The notes beneath the pieces are model-generated. The model had not been told where the DNA came from and did not search any database. It saw only the letters and a program-made list of their open reading frames with translations. Positions 25,469-33,080 of a stretch of DNA of 64,000 nt are shown in pieces; position 1 is the stretch's first letter, and the number at the start of each line of letters is the position of its first letter. This stretch comes from Flavobacterium sp. J372. GTDB lineage: Bacteria; Bacteroidota; Bacteroidia; Flavobacteriales; Flavobacteriaceae. A program made the translations under genes and the position numbers. The DNA lies in assembly GCF_024699965.1 (NCBI RefSeq), contig NZ_JAJOMZ010000004.1, positions 3,132,001-3,196,000 on the forward strand, read 5' to 3'.

Positions 25469-25495
25469 AATTGTTGTCTCAGTGCGGCAACAATT
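25469..25495. repeat. AATTGT/ACAATT stem-loop, copy 3
   Basis: 27 bp: AATTGT, TGTCT, CAGTG, CGGCA, ACAATT, 25 bp after copy 2 and 15 bp before the integrase stop codon. Inner pairs include a G-U and one mismatch. Same orientation of CAGTG as the other two. Confidence 0.7.
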
Positions 25496-25510
25496 TAAGC
25501 TGTCACGTTA

Positions 25511-26860
25511 TTATCTGCAGATTCTTAGAACGCTCTTGACATTGTCGGTGCTATCCTTTGTCATCCCTAATTGCTTTCTCAGCGATATTATTTCTTCCCG
25601 CATCTTTAAAATATCCTCAGCCGGAGTATCATTTTTACTTACATTATTTTGATTTAAGCGCTCCTGTAATTCTTTCATTTCCCTGCCAATTGAAACCTGC
25701 TCAGTTATTGCATACTCTTCTGTCTGCTTGACAGATCGGTGCCCCAGCATCTCTTTTACAACATAAATAGGCACGTTGTTGTTAAGTGTTACGGTACTCC
25801 CAAAAGTTCGCCTGGCCTTATGGGTGTTAAGCTGGCTTTCAATTCCGCACACATCTGCAATTTCCTTTAGGTAGCCGTTCATCCTTTGGTTAGAAATAAC
25901 GGGAAGAACGGTGTTTCTGGCAAGGCATTGGGGATGGTCTTTATAGCGGTCGATTATCTTAAGTGCCTGGGGAAGCAAGGGTACGTTAAAGGAACTGCCG
26001 GTTTTTTGGCGTTCGCTAATGATCCAAAGTTCGCCGTCATCCCCAAGCTTGATATCTGTTTTCTTAAGATTGTAAACATCAATATATGCAAGCCCGGTAT
26101 AGCATTGGAAGACAAACACATCCCTGACAGCTGCAAGCCTCTCCACAGGCAAGGAATGGTTTTCAAGCAGCGATAATTCCTGCTTGGTTAAAGGCCGTTT
26201 AATAATCTTCTCCTTTTTACCTTTAAACCGCTTAAACGGATCGACGGTAATAATATCTTTGTCAATGGCCCTAAGGACGATTTTTTTGAAGTTCGATATA
26301 TATTTCAGGGTTGTGTTGTTGCTGATATTTTTGACGGTCTTCAGATAAAACTCAAAGTCCTTAATAAACTCATAGTTAAGTTCCCTGAATTCCATATCAT
26401 CAATCTCATACTTGAACTTCAGAAATTGCTGTACATGGGCTTTTGCTGTTTCATACCGGATGTAGGTTACTTTTGAATATTCTTTTGGTACAAGTGCCAA
26501 AACCTCGCTGTTATGCAACGCAAACTCCTCAATAACTTTTGCTTTAGACACATTTTTGCCAAGCATGAAATCAATAAGCTTTTGCCCGGTAATAGTTTCA
26601 TTCTCTAACATAAGGTTTGTCCTGTACTGATTAACCTTTGCAGCCAGTGTATCAAGAAACAGATTTACAGCTTTTGCATCTTCCTTTGTCCCTGTAGCCC
26701 GCTCCAGTTTTTGGTTCCAGCGTGCAGCGTCCCATTTACGCTTTGTCGAAGTTTCTTTTGGAACTCCGTCTACTGTAACTCGCAGGTAGATAGTACGTTC
26801 TTTGCTTTCTTTCGATGAGGTCTTCAAAAAGAAGGTAAGCCCAAAACTTTGCTCTAACAT
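25511..26860 (-). CDS. Tyrosine-type integrase of the element (IntDOT-like)
   Basis: 449 residues: N-terminal arm-binding region (LTFFLKTSSKESKERTIYLRVTVDG), SAM-like core-binding domain (about 130-210), and a C-terminal catalytic domain with Lys in ERQKTGSSF, HKARRTF, GHRSVKQTEEYAI (nucleophile Tyr). At the first catalytic Arg position the sequence is YTGLAYIDV, so Ala replaces Arg as in the CTnDOT integrase family, in which this Arg is also missing. It ends in an unneeded C-terminal extension with a coiled-coil-like region. It reads away from the tRNA-Ala gene, whose 3' end is 283 bp beyond its start. Confidence 0.93.
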   Translation of the reverse strand: MLEQSFGLTFFLKTSSKESKERTIYLRVTVDGVPKETSTKRKWDAARWNQKLERATGTKEDAKAVNLFLDTLAAKVNQYRTNLMLENETITGQKLIDFMLGKNVSKAKVIEEFALHNSEVLALVPKEYSKVTYIRYETAKAHVQQFLKFKYEIDDMEFRELNYEFIKDFEFYLKTVKNISNNTTLKYISNFKKIVLRAIDKDIITVDPFKRFKGKKEKIIKRPLTKQELSLLENHSLPVERLAAVRDVFVFQCYTGLAYIDVYNLKKTDIKLGDDGELWIISERQKTGSSFNVPLLPQALKIIDRYKDHPQCLARNTVLPVISNQRMNGYLKEIADVCGIESQLNTHKARRTFGSTVTLNNNVPIYVVKEMLGHRSVKQTEEYAITEQVSIGREMKELQERLNQNNVSKNDTPAEDILKMREEIISLRKQLGMTKDSTDNVKSVLRICR

Positions 26861-26962
26861 AATTCAACATTTTTAAGTTAATAAAGGGCGAATTATAGCG
26901 TCTCTAAGTCAAGATGTTAACCTGCTTTACAGGTTGACAATCAAAAGATTAACCCCTATTTT

Positions 26963-27007
26963 GTGGCAATTTTACCCTTGACACAAAATTGCCACGATTT
27001 TGCCACA
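26963..27007. repeat. Inverted and direct TTGCCAC repeats beside the integrase
   Basis: GTGGCAATTTT (26963-26973) and AAAATTGCCAC (26985-26995) form a perfect 11-bp inverted repeat with an 11-bp centre. TTGCCAC then recurs at 27000-27006, 11 bp after the copy at 26989-26995. The same direct pair, AAATTGCCACG plus three bases plus TTGCCACA, lies at 12,428-12,448. These look like integrase arm-type sites or regulatory sites of the integrase promoter region. Confidence 0.6.
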
Positions 27008-27051
27008 ACCTTTTTGTGCACTTTTGAAAATTTTGCAGGTAGATTAAAAAC

Positions 27052-27086
27052 AAAAAAACCTGCAAAACATTGATTTTGCAGGTTTT
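27052..27086 (-). terminator. Terminator after the tRNA-Ala gene
   Basis: AAAACCTGCAAAA and TTTTGCAGGTTTT, perfect 13-bp stem with loop CATTGA; on the minus strand it is followed by a run of seven T. It lies 57 nt after the 3' end of the tRNA and before the integrase start. Confidence 0.7.
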
Positions 27087-27142
27087 ACGATACTTTTTGA
27101 AAATTTTGCTTTCTTTTGAAAAGCCTTAAAATTCAATAAAAG

Positions 27143-27216
<74 letters not shown>

Positions 27217-27424
27217 AATAAGAGCCGCAAATATAAAACAAAAAATTTCCAAATTCCAAATTCCAAATCACAAACATCAAATTCCAGATAACAAATAAAA
27301 TAGCAAATCTTTGCGGCGTTCGCTGCAGTCTTTGTAATCTTCTGTACCTTCTCTGTGAATCTCTGTGCAATAACTTATTCGAAACATCTAAAAATCGAAT
27401 AGTCGAAAAATCTACAATCACCCC

Positions 27425-27432
27425 TATATTTG
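27425..27432 (+). promoter_or_regulatory. -7 box of the enoyl-CoA hydratase gene
   Basis: TATATTTG, 25 nt before the ATG at 27458; matches TAnnTTTG. A -33 TTG at 17-23 bp is not evident. Confidence 0.45.
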
Positions 27433-27457
27433 CAATGCAAACAAAACTAACTACAGC

Positions 27458-28225
27458 ATGACAACCACACGCCAAAACGGGTCATTATATACAAGCATCA
27501 ATAACAAAATAGCAACGGTAGAATTTGGGCATCCGGCATCCAATTCTTTCCCGGCTGAATTACTGCAACGCCTTACAAATGAATTAACCCTTTTGAGTAA
27601 TAATCATGATGTAAACGTGATTGTATTGAAAAGCGAAGGCGAAGGTGCTTTTTGCGCAGGTGCATCATTTGACGAGTTGCTTGCAGTGCAGGATCTTGAG
27701 CAGGGCAGTAAGTTTTTTTCAGGGTTTGCTAATGTTATTAATGCCATGCGCAACTGTTCAAAACTTATTGTGGGCCGTATTCAGGGTAAAGCTGTTGGCG
27801 GCGGCGTAGGGCTCGCCGCAGCGTGTGACTATGCCATGGCTGTTGAAGCCAGTGCCGTAAAGCTGTCGGAGTTTGCAATAGGTATCGGCCCGTTTGTTAT
27901 TGCTCCGGCTGTAGAGCGCAAAATGGGTAAGGCTGCCCTTGCCGAAATGACCCTTGGCGCTCACGAATGGAAAAATGCTTATTGGGCACAGGAGAAAGGC
28001 CTCTATGCTAAAGTATTTGAAACCATTGCTGAGCTCGATAAAGAGCTCGATATCTTCACCCAAAAGCTGGCATCGTATAACCCTGAAGCTCTTTCATCAA
28101 TGAAAAAAGTACTGTGGGAAGGCACCGAAAACTGGGACACGCTATTGAAAGAACGCGCAGCAATTTCCGGTACACTTGTATTGTCAGACTTTACAAAAAA
28201 CGCACTGGCACAGTTTAAAAAATAA
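27458..28225 (+). CDS. Enoyl-CoA hydratase/isomerase family protein
   Basis: 255 residues of the crotonase fold: first oxyanion loop FCAGASFDELL (about 64-75), second oxyanion loop GRIQGKAVGGGVGLAAACDYAMA (about 105-127), then SEFAIGIGPFVI. Crotonases hydrate enoyl-CoA or act as related hydratases/isomerases; methylglutaconyl-CoA hydratase-like activity in leucine breakdown is possible but unproven. First chromosomal gene right of the tRNA. Coding strand is opposite to the neighbour at 28226, with which it is convergent with no gap. Confidence 0.88.
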   Translation: MTTTRQNGSLYTSINNKIATVEFGHPASNSFPAELLQRLTNELTLLSNNHDVNVIVLKSEGEGAFCAGASFDELLAVQDLEQGSKFFSGFANVINAMRNCSKLIVGRIQGKAVGGGVGLAAACDYAMAVEASAVKLSEFAIGIGPFVIAPAVERKMGKAALAEMTLGAHEWKNAYWAQEKGLYAKVFETIAELDKELDIFTQKLASYNPEALSSMKKVLWEGTENWDTLLKERAAISGTLVLSDFTKNALAQFKK

Positions 28226-28849
28226 TTATCTGGATTTCAGCCAGCCGGTAATGCTCAGGCGCTGTTGTTTTACAGGCTTCACTTCGTGCTCCAGCAACTG
28301 GCTCTCAAAAATCACCATCCTGCCCTTTAAGGGATAAATGTTCTTTTCCGTTTCCCTGCCATTATCTTTTAGATAAATGGTAAGCTCGCCCCCAAACTCA
28401 GGCTGCCAGTCTTCATCATTAAGGTAGCATACCATTGATAGTTTCCGCCTGCTGTCATTTTGAAATGTGTCCAGGTGCCGCTTGTAAAACGTTCCCTCGG
28501 GGTACACTGCATAATGGAATTCTTTATCTTTAATACCCAGGTAGCACGTACGGTTCAGGTACTGTACAAAGTCATTTATCTTACTGAGGAACTGCTTCTC
28601 TGCTTCATCGGCACTTTCTTCATCAAGCCACAAAATATAATCGCCACGAACCGCGTCAACCACCTTTTCATTAGCCTGGTTGCCAATGGCCGATTTTTTA
28701 AACCCGTCGCTCTCATACTTTCTGCGCAGGCTTACCTGCAGCGCATCAATTTCTGAACTGCTGAAAAAACTATCAGCAATGGCATATTTATCGGCCATCA
28801 GGGCATCAATAATCTGCTCGTATCCGGGGTTTAGCTTTAAGTCATCCAT
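28226..28849 (-). CDS. 2-oxoglutarate/Fe(II) oxygenase (prolyl-4-hydroxylase-like)
   Basis: 207 residues. HLDTF (about residue 137) supplies His and Asp, HEV near 190 the second His, and RLSITGW the Arg for 2-oxoglutarate. YPEGTFYKRHLDTFQNDSRRKLSMVCYLN is the P4Hc-like core found in bacterial prolyl-hydroxylase and PiuC/SM-20-type proteins. Substrate unknown. Divergent from the QueD-like gene. Confidence 0.87.
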   Translation of the reverse strand: MDDLKLNPGYEQIIDALMADKYAIADSFFSSSEIDALQVSLRRKYESDGFKKSAIGNQANEKVVDAVRGDYILWLDEESADEAEKQFLSKINDFVQYLNRTCYLGIKDKEFHYAVYPEGTFYKRHLDTFQNDSRRKLSMVCYLNDEDWQPEFGGELTIYLKDNGRETEKNIYPLKGRMVIFESQLLEHEVKPVKQQRLSITGWLKSR

Positions 28850-28888
28850 GGCGCCAAAGATAGTTCAAAACCGTAAACCGATTTGTCG

Positions 28889-28896
28889 TAAATTTG
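28889..28896 (+). promoter_or_regulatory. -7 box four bases from the queD-like ATG
   Basis: TAAATTTG, with the ATG at 28901. Predicts a leaderless or nearly leaderless message. Confidence 0.45.
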
Positions 28897-28900
28897 CCGC

Positions 28901-29353
28901 ATGAGCAAGATACGTATCACCAAGCAGTTTACTTTTGAAACCGGACACGCCCTTTACGGGTATGACGGTAAATGCAAAAACGTTCACGGGCACAGCTACA
29001 AGCTATCTGTTACTGTAATTGGCACACCTATAATGGACACAGAAAATGTTAAGTACGGTATGGTGATTGACTTTGGCGACCTGAAGAAAATTGTGCGCCG
29101 CGAAATTGTTGATGTATTTGACCATGCCACCGTTTTCAACAAGAACACCCCGCACGTTGAACTTGCTGCCGAACTTAGCGACCGCGGCCATCACGTAATA
29201 CTTGTAGATTACCAGCCTACAAGCGAAAACATGGTGATAGACTTTGCCGCAAAAATAAAACACCACTTACCGGCAAACATACAGCTTTATTCCCTTCGCC
29301 TCCAGGAAACCGAAACCTCTTATGCCGAGTGGTACCAAAGCGATAACTTATAG
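28901..29353 (+). CDS. 6-pyruvoyl-tetrahydropterin synthase/QueD family protein
   Basis: 150 residues. Zinc ligands His16 (ETGHALYG) and His29/His31 (VHGHSY), catalytic Cys26 (KCKNVHGH), PTPS motif DFGDLKK and the Asp/His dyad region DHATVFN, and glutamate in TETSYAEW. QueD makes 6-carboxytetrahydropterin for queuosine; the same fold makes pterins. Start at ATG 28901; no Shine-Dalgarno. Downstream lies 690 bases without a gene. Confidence 0.92.
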   Translation: MSKIRITKQFTFETGHALYGYDGKCKNVHGHSYKLSVTVIGTPIMDTENVKYGMVIDFGDLKKIVRREIVDVFDHATVFNKNTPHVELAAELSDRGHHVILVDYQPTSENMVIDFAAKIKHHLPANIQLYSLRLQETETSYAEWYQSDNL

Positions 29354-29990
29354 CTTAATTTGGTAATTTGTTGATTCGTTAGCTTCAATTACCCTAGCTT
29401 GTTGACTTGTGGCTTTTGACTGTGGCTTTTGACTAATAATGGCGTGTCCCTTCAGGCCGGGCTGTCCGCTATATCCCTTCTCTGCGCTGCGGGGATGCCG
29501 CTTCCATCCCTCACGCAAGCTTCACTCCTGTACCTTAATCCGTATGACCTTGTAATACCTTTTGCCTAGTGGCTTGTGGCTTTCAACTTGTGCCTTGTGG
29601 GCTAAGATTGATTCAGTATTTCAAAGAGCGAAAACTTGAATCAAAGCCTGAATAAAACCCAGTGGTAACAGTATTCGGGTTTTGCATTTCGATAAAAAAG
29701 GGTGTGAAGAATATCGCCTGCAAAGTTACAAACTTAAAGTTGAATATTTCACATCAGGTTTGAAAAATGATTATCAGCCCGCAGTTAATTATTTGTTAAC
29801 GGTTATTAGTTTCTTGCACCCCTACTTTCTTGCAGGTTTGAATTTAGTGCATACTTTTCGGAATTTCCTTGAATGAATTCTCCTCTTAAAATAATCTTAA
29901 ATGCTGCTCTCTGCCTTCCCGTTCATTTTTTGTGGGTGAAGTTCCCTTTTGTGTTTGGGATTCGTAATTCGTAATTCGTAATTCATAAAT
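29354..29990. other. Gene-free spacer with dispersed-type repeats
   Basis: No supportable gene (a 64-codon frame at 29682 lacks any sign of coding). The stretch holds repeated words (TGTGGCTTTTGACT at about 29,411-29,432, TAGTGGCTTGTGGC near 29,570), a GC-rich piece at about 29,441-29,520 that resembles intergenic repeats common in flavobacterial genomes, and a GTAATTC tandem at about 29,964-29,988. Confidence 0.5.
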
Positions 29991-30020
29991 AAAAAAAGCA
30001 CCCGTTTTCACGGATGCTTT
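29991..30020 (-). terminator. Terminator of the ompA-porP unit
   Basis: Stem AAAGCA-C-CCG with CGG-A-TGCTTT and loop TTTTCA; on the minus strand a T run follows. It lies 25 nt after the OmpA-family gene. Confidence 0.65.
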
Positions 30021-30044
30021 TAAAGTATTGGGTGGTTTGTAAAG

Positions 30045-31916
30045 TTATTTCTTCACGATAAGGAACTCTGAGCGGCGGTTCTGTGCGTGCTGCTCTTCGG
30101 TACAGTTGTCGCCGCACGGCACCTTAGGCTGGCTCTCGCCATATCCCTGGCCTGATATCCTGGCTTTGTTGATGCCGCGTGATATCACGTACTGCACTGC
30201 GCTCTTAGCCCTGCGGTTTGACAGGTTCATGTTGTACTGGTCACTGCCGCGTGAGTCGGTGTGGCCTTTTACCATAATCACCATGTTCGGGTTGGCTTTC
30301 AGCGCTTCTACAAGCTTGTCAAGCTCAAAGGCGCCTTCTTTGGTGATGTTGCTCTTGTCAAACTCAAAGTATACATCGTTCAGCACTACTTCGGTCTCGG
30401 TCACAATCTTGGCTATCTCGTTCAGGCTGGCGTCAATATTTACCGTGCCGCCTTTGGTCTTGGCTATCGGGAAGGTGTTGTTCTCATACCCTTCAACTGA
30501 TGCCTGTACCGTGTAGGCCCTGTCACAGTCTATGGCATAGGTTACCTTGCCGTCTGCGCCTGTGGTGCGTGTCTCTATCACGTTGTTCTTCTCATCAAGT
30601 ATCGCTACTTTGGCCGAGGCAAGCGGTGCGCCTGTCTTGGCATCGCGTACCATCACGATGGCTTCCACTCCGCATACCGGCGTTGCTGTATAGAGCTGGT
30701 CTACCCCGCTGCGGTTGCTGGCAAAGAAGCCAAGGCCTTTCTTTTGGTTGATCGAGAAGGCGAAGTCGTCTTTTGGCGAGTTTACCGGCATGCCTACGTT
30801 CATTGCATCGCCGCCTTTGGCAAGGTCTATCACGAAGATGTCCATAGCGCCGAAACCTTTTCTTCCGTCTGAGGTGAAGTACAGCTTGCCGTCATCGGCT
30901 ATGAACGGGAAGTTCTCTGCGCCTTCGGTGTTTACCTTGGTGCCAAGGTTCTGCGGCTCGCCATAGGTGTTGCCTTCCATTACGGCTACCTTCCAGATGT
31001 CTGCCCCGCCTATCGAGCCTTCACGGTCGGATACGAAGTACAGCGTCTTGCCGTCTGCGCTTATCGAAGGGTTGCCTGTTGAGTACCTCTTGTCATTGAA
31101 CGGAAGCGCTACGGGCTTGCCCCACTTGCCGTTTTCTTTTACTGACCTGTACAGGTATACCTGGCCTTTCTTGAGGTTGTTTTCCCTGTCTCTCTCAAAC
31201 TTCTTTTCCTTGAAGCTTTCGCTTGAGAAGTACATGGTGTTGCCGTCAGCCGTTACGGCCACAGGGCCGTCATGCCACTTGCTGTTCACCTCGGCCACAG
31301 GGGTCGGGGCTGAGAAGGTGCCGTTGGCATTGTAGGTGGCTGTATAGATGTCAAGGTACGGCTGCTCGTTCCACCCGTAGGTTTTGCGGGCGGTGTTGCG
31401 TGCGCTGGTGAAGTACAATGTGTTGTCATTGGTCAATACCCCGCCGAATGAGCTGTATTTCGGATCATTGATGTCCATAAGCTTCTCATCAAATAGCTTC
31501 TCCTGGTTCCTTAGCTTCGGAAGGTAGTCAGGGTCACGCTTGAAGATGATGGCACGCTGGTCATTCGGGGCTTTGGCCGCAAACTGCTGCATCTGCTTGT
31601 TGGCCTCGTCATACCTGCCCTCTGCCTTAAGCATCTGCGCATAGTTGTAGTTAAGCTCTGCATCTGCATTGCCGGCTATGGCTTTAGGGTACCATTTTAC
31701 GGCTTCTTTTGAGTTGAATACGTTGTAGTAGCTGTCGGCAAGCCTTCTGTATACATACGGGTCTTCGCTCTTTTCGGCTAGCTTCAGGTAGGCGTCTGCA
31801 GCCTCTACATATTCCAGCCTCTCATATAGCTTGTCAGCTTGTTCGGTATCCTTGTTCTGGGCGCTTACTGCCATCACCGATAGCAGCATCCCAAGGCTTA
31901 TATAGATATTTTTCAT
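30045..31916 (-). CDS. OmpA-family protein with TPR, PD40 and carboxypeptidase-regulatory-like domains
   Basis: 623 residues: signal peptide, TPR-like helices (about 22-120, LYERLEYVEAADAYLKLAEK), PD40/WD40-like beta-propeller blades (about 155-400), a carboxypeptidase-regulatory-like domain (DAKTGAPLASAKVAIL, about 425-500), and a C-terminal OmpA domain (DVYFEFDKSNI, GHTDSRGSDQYNMNLSNRRAKS) that binds peptidoglycan. This architecture is of the PorE type in type IX secretion. It follows the porP gene by 20 nt; together with the adhesin it forms a T9SS-associated locus. Confidence 0.9.
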   Translation of the reverse strand: MKNIYISLGMLLSVMAVSAQNKDTEQADKLYERLEYVEAADAYLKLAEKSEDPYVYRRLADSYYNVFNSKEAVKWYPKAIAGNADAELNYNYAQMLKAEGRYDEANKQMQQFAAKAPNDQRAIIFKRDPDYLPKLRNQEKLFDEKLMDINDPKYSSFGGVLTNDNTLYFTSARNTARKTYGWNEQPYLDIYTATYNANGTFSAPTPVAEVNSKWHDGPVAVTADGNTMYFSSESFKEKKFERDRENNLKKGQVYLYRSVKENGKWGKPVALPFNDKRYSTGNPSISADGKTLYFVSDREGSIGGADIWKVAVMEGNTYGEPQNLGTKVNTEGAENFPFIADDGKLYFTSDGRKGFGAMDIFVIDLAKGGDAMNVGMPVNSPKDDFAFSINQKKGLGFFASNRSGVDQLYTATPVCGVEAIVMVRDAKTGAPLASAKVAILDEKNNVIETRTTGADGKVTYAIDCDRAYTVQASVEGYENNTFPIAKTKGGTVNIDASLNEIAKIVTETEVVLNDVYFEFDKSNITKEGAFELDKLVEALKANPNMVIMVKGHTDSRGSDQYNMNLSNRRAKSAVQYVISRGINKARISGQGYGESQPKVPCGDNCTEEQHAQNRRSEFLIVKK

Positions 31917-31936
31917 GTCTTTCTCTGGCGTTTAGG

Positions 31937-32878
31937 TTAGAAATAACGTGGTGAACGGGATACTTTCTTCGGGAAGTTCAGGTCGAACAGCAGCATCACC
32001 TCGTGTGACGATGGCGTGGTCACGTTCAGGTCTGACACAATGTGGTCATACGCATAACCTATCCTCAGGTTCGGGGTGATGGCGTAGTTTACCATCGCGC
32101 CGAAGCTGTCATCTATCCTGTAGGTGGCCCCTATCTCAAAACGCTCATAGAACAAAAAGTTGGCCGATACGTCAAAGCTCGGCGAAACGCCAAAGGCTGA
32201 CTTGAGCAATCCTGATGGCTTGAACTTGATGTTGTCATTCAACTGGAATACATAACCCGCCGTTAAGAAGTAGTGCTGGGTCTCTGAGCCGAACTGCCTC
32301 TCCTGCCCGTTGTCGGTTATGTCAAGGTGCTTGCTCTTGAGCATGTTCGGCACCGAGAAGGCTACATAGTAATTCTCTGTATAATAGAAAAAGCCTGCCC
32401 CTACGTTGAAATAGGTATTGTTGGTGTTCTCGCTGAAAGCCGGGTCATTGGCATCGGGTACGTTGTTCTGCCCGATATCGGTATACAGGCCTACATCATG
32501 AAGCGTTAAGCCTGCCTTGATCCCCAGGGCCAGGCGGTGCTCACCTCCAAGGTTCAGCGTGTAGCTGAAATCGCCGTAAAAATTGGTCTCCTCCACCGGG
32601 CCTATCTTATCGTTTACTACCGATAAGCCTAAGCCTACATTCTTGCCTACCGGGCTGTGGCCCGAAAAGGTCATAGTGGTGGGTGAGTCTTCTATGTCTA
32701 CCCACTGCTTGCGGTATAACAGGCCAAAGGCTAAATTCTCCTTCGAGCCCGCATAGGCCGGGTTGATGACGTTCATGTTGTACATGTACTGCGTGTAGTG
32801 CGGGTCCTGCTGCGAATATCCCTCAGCAAAAAAACCCAACGCAGCCAACGCTGCAAAATATAGTTTCTTCATGTGCAT
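31937..32878 (-). CDS. PorP/SprF-family type IX secretion membrane protein
   Basis: 313 residues (MKKLYFAALAALGFFAEG signal peptide, start at 32878 or the in-frame ATG at 32872). DPHYTQYMYNMNVINPAYAGSKENLAFGLLYRKQWVDIEDSP is the family signature; the rest alternates as a beta-barrel with an aromatic C-terminus. SprF-like proteins support outer-membrane secretion or attachment of a partner adhesin encoded nearby, here the gene at 33081-40910. No promoter box seen. Confidence 0.92.
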   Translation of the reverse strand: MHMKKLYFAALAALGFFAEGYSQQDPHYTQYMYNMNVINPAYAGSKENLAFGLLYRKQWVDIEDSPTTMTFSGHSPVGKNVGLGLSVVNDKIGPVEETNFYGDFSYTLNLGGEHRLALGIKAGLTLHDVGLYTDIGQNNVPDANDPAFSENTNNTYFNVGAGFFYYTENYYVAFSVPNMLKSKHLDITDNGQERQFGSETQHYFLTAGYVFQLNDNIKFKPSGLLKSAFGVSPSFDVSANFLFYERFEIGATYRIDDSFGAMVNYAITPNLRIGYAYDHIVSDLNVTTPSSHEVMLLFDLNFPKKVSRSPRYF

Positions 32879-33043
32879 GTAATTTTCTTTGTATATAGTT
32901 TCAGTTTATTAATGCTATAATTGGCTGTTGTTTAACGGAGAATGAAATTACATCCAAAAAAAACAACAGGCGTCAAGTTTAACAAAACTTTCAAACAAAT
33001 ACTACAAAAACTGGATTTTATTTATGTTAGGCTTTTGTTATGT

Positions 33044-33070
33044 AAAAACACCCTGCCCGGGGGCAGGGTG
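33044..33070 (-). terminator. Terminator of the adhesin gene
   Basis: CACCCTGCCC and GGGCAGGGTG with a GG loop, followed on the minus strand by TTTTT; 11 nt after the adhesin stop. It separates the adhesin from the porP-ompA unit. Confidence 0.8.
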
Positions 33071-33080
33071 CCTACTTATA

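Noticed and set aside
29682..29876. 64-codon frame in the spacer after the QueD-like gene
   Set aside because: No family, no promoter, and the region is repeat-rich.
29964..29988. GTAATTC tandem as iteron or origin
   Set aside because: Only three to four short copies and no replication gene beside it.
30106..31335. Plus-strand open frames of 122-136 codons across the OmpA-family gene
   Set aside because: Antisense to a well-supported coding frame and of abnormal Ser/Thr/Leu composition.
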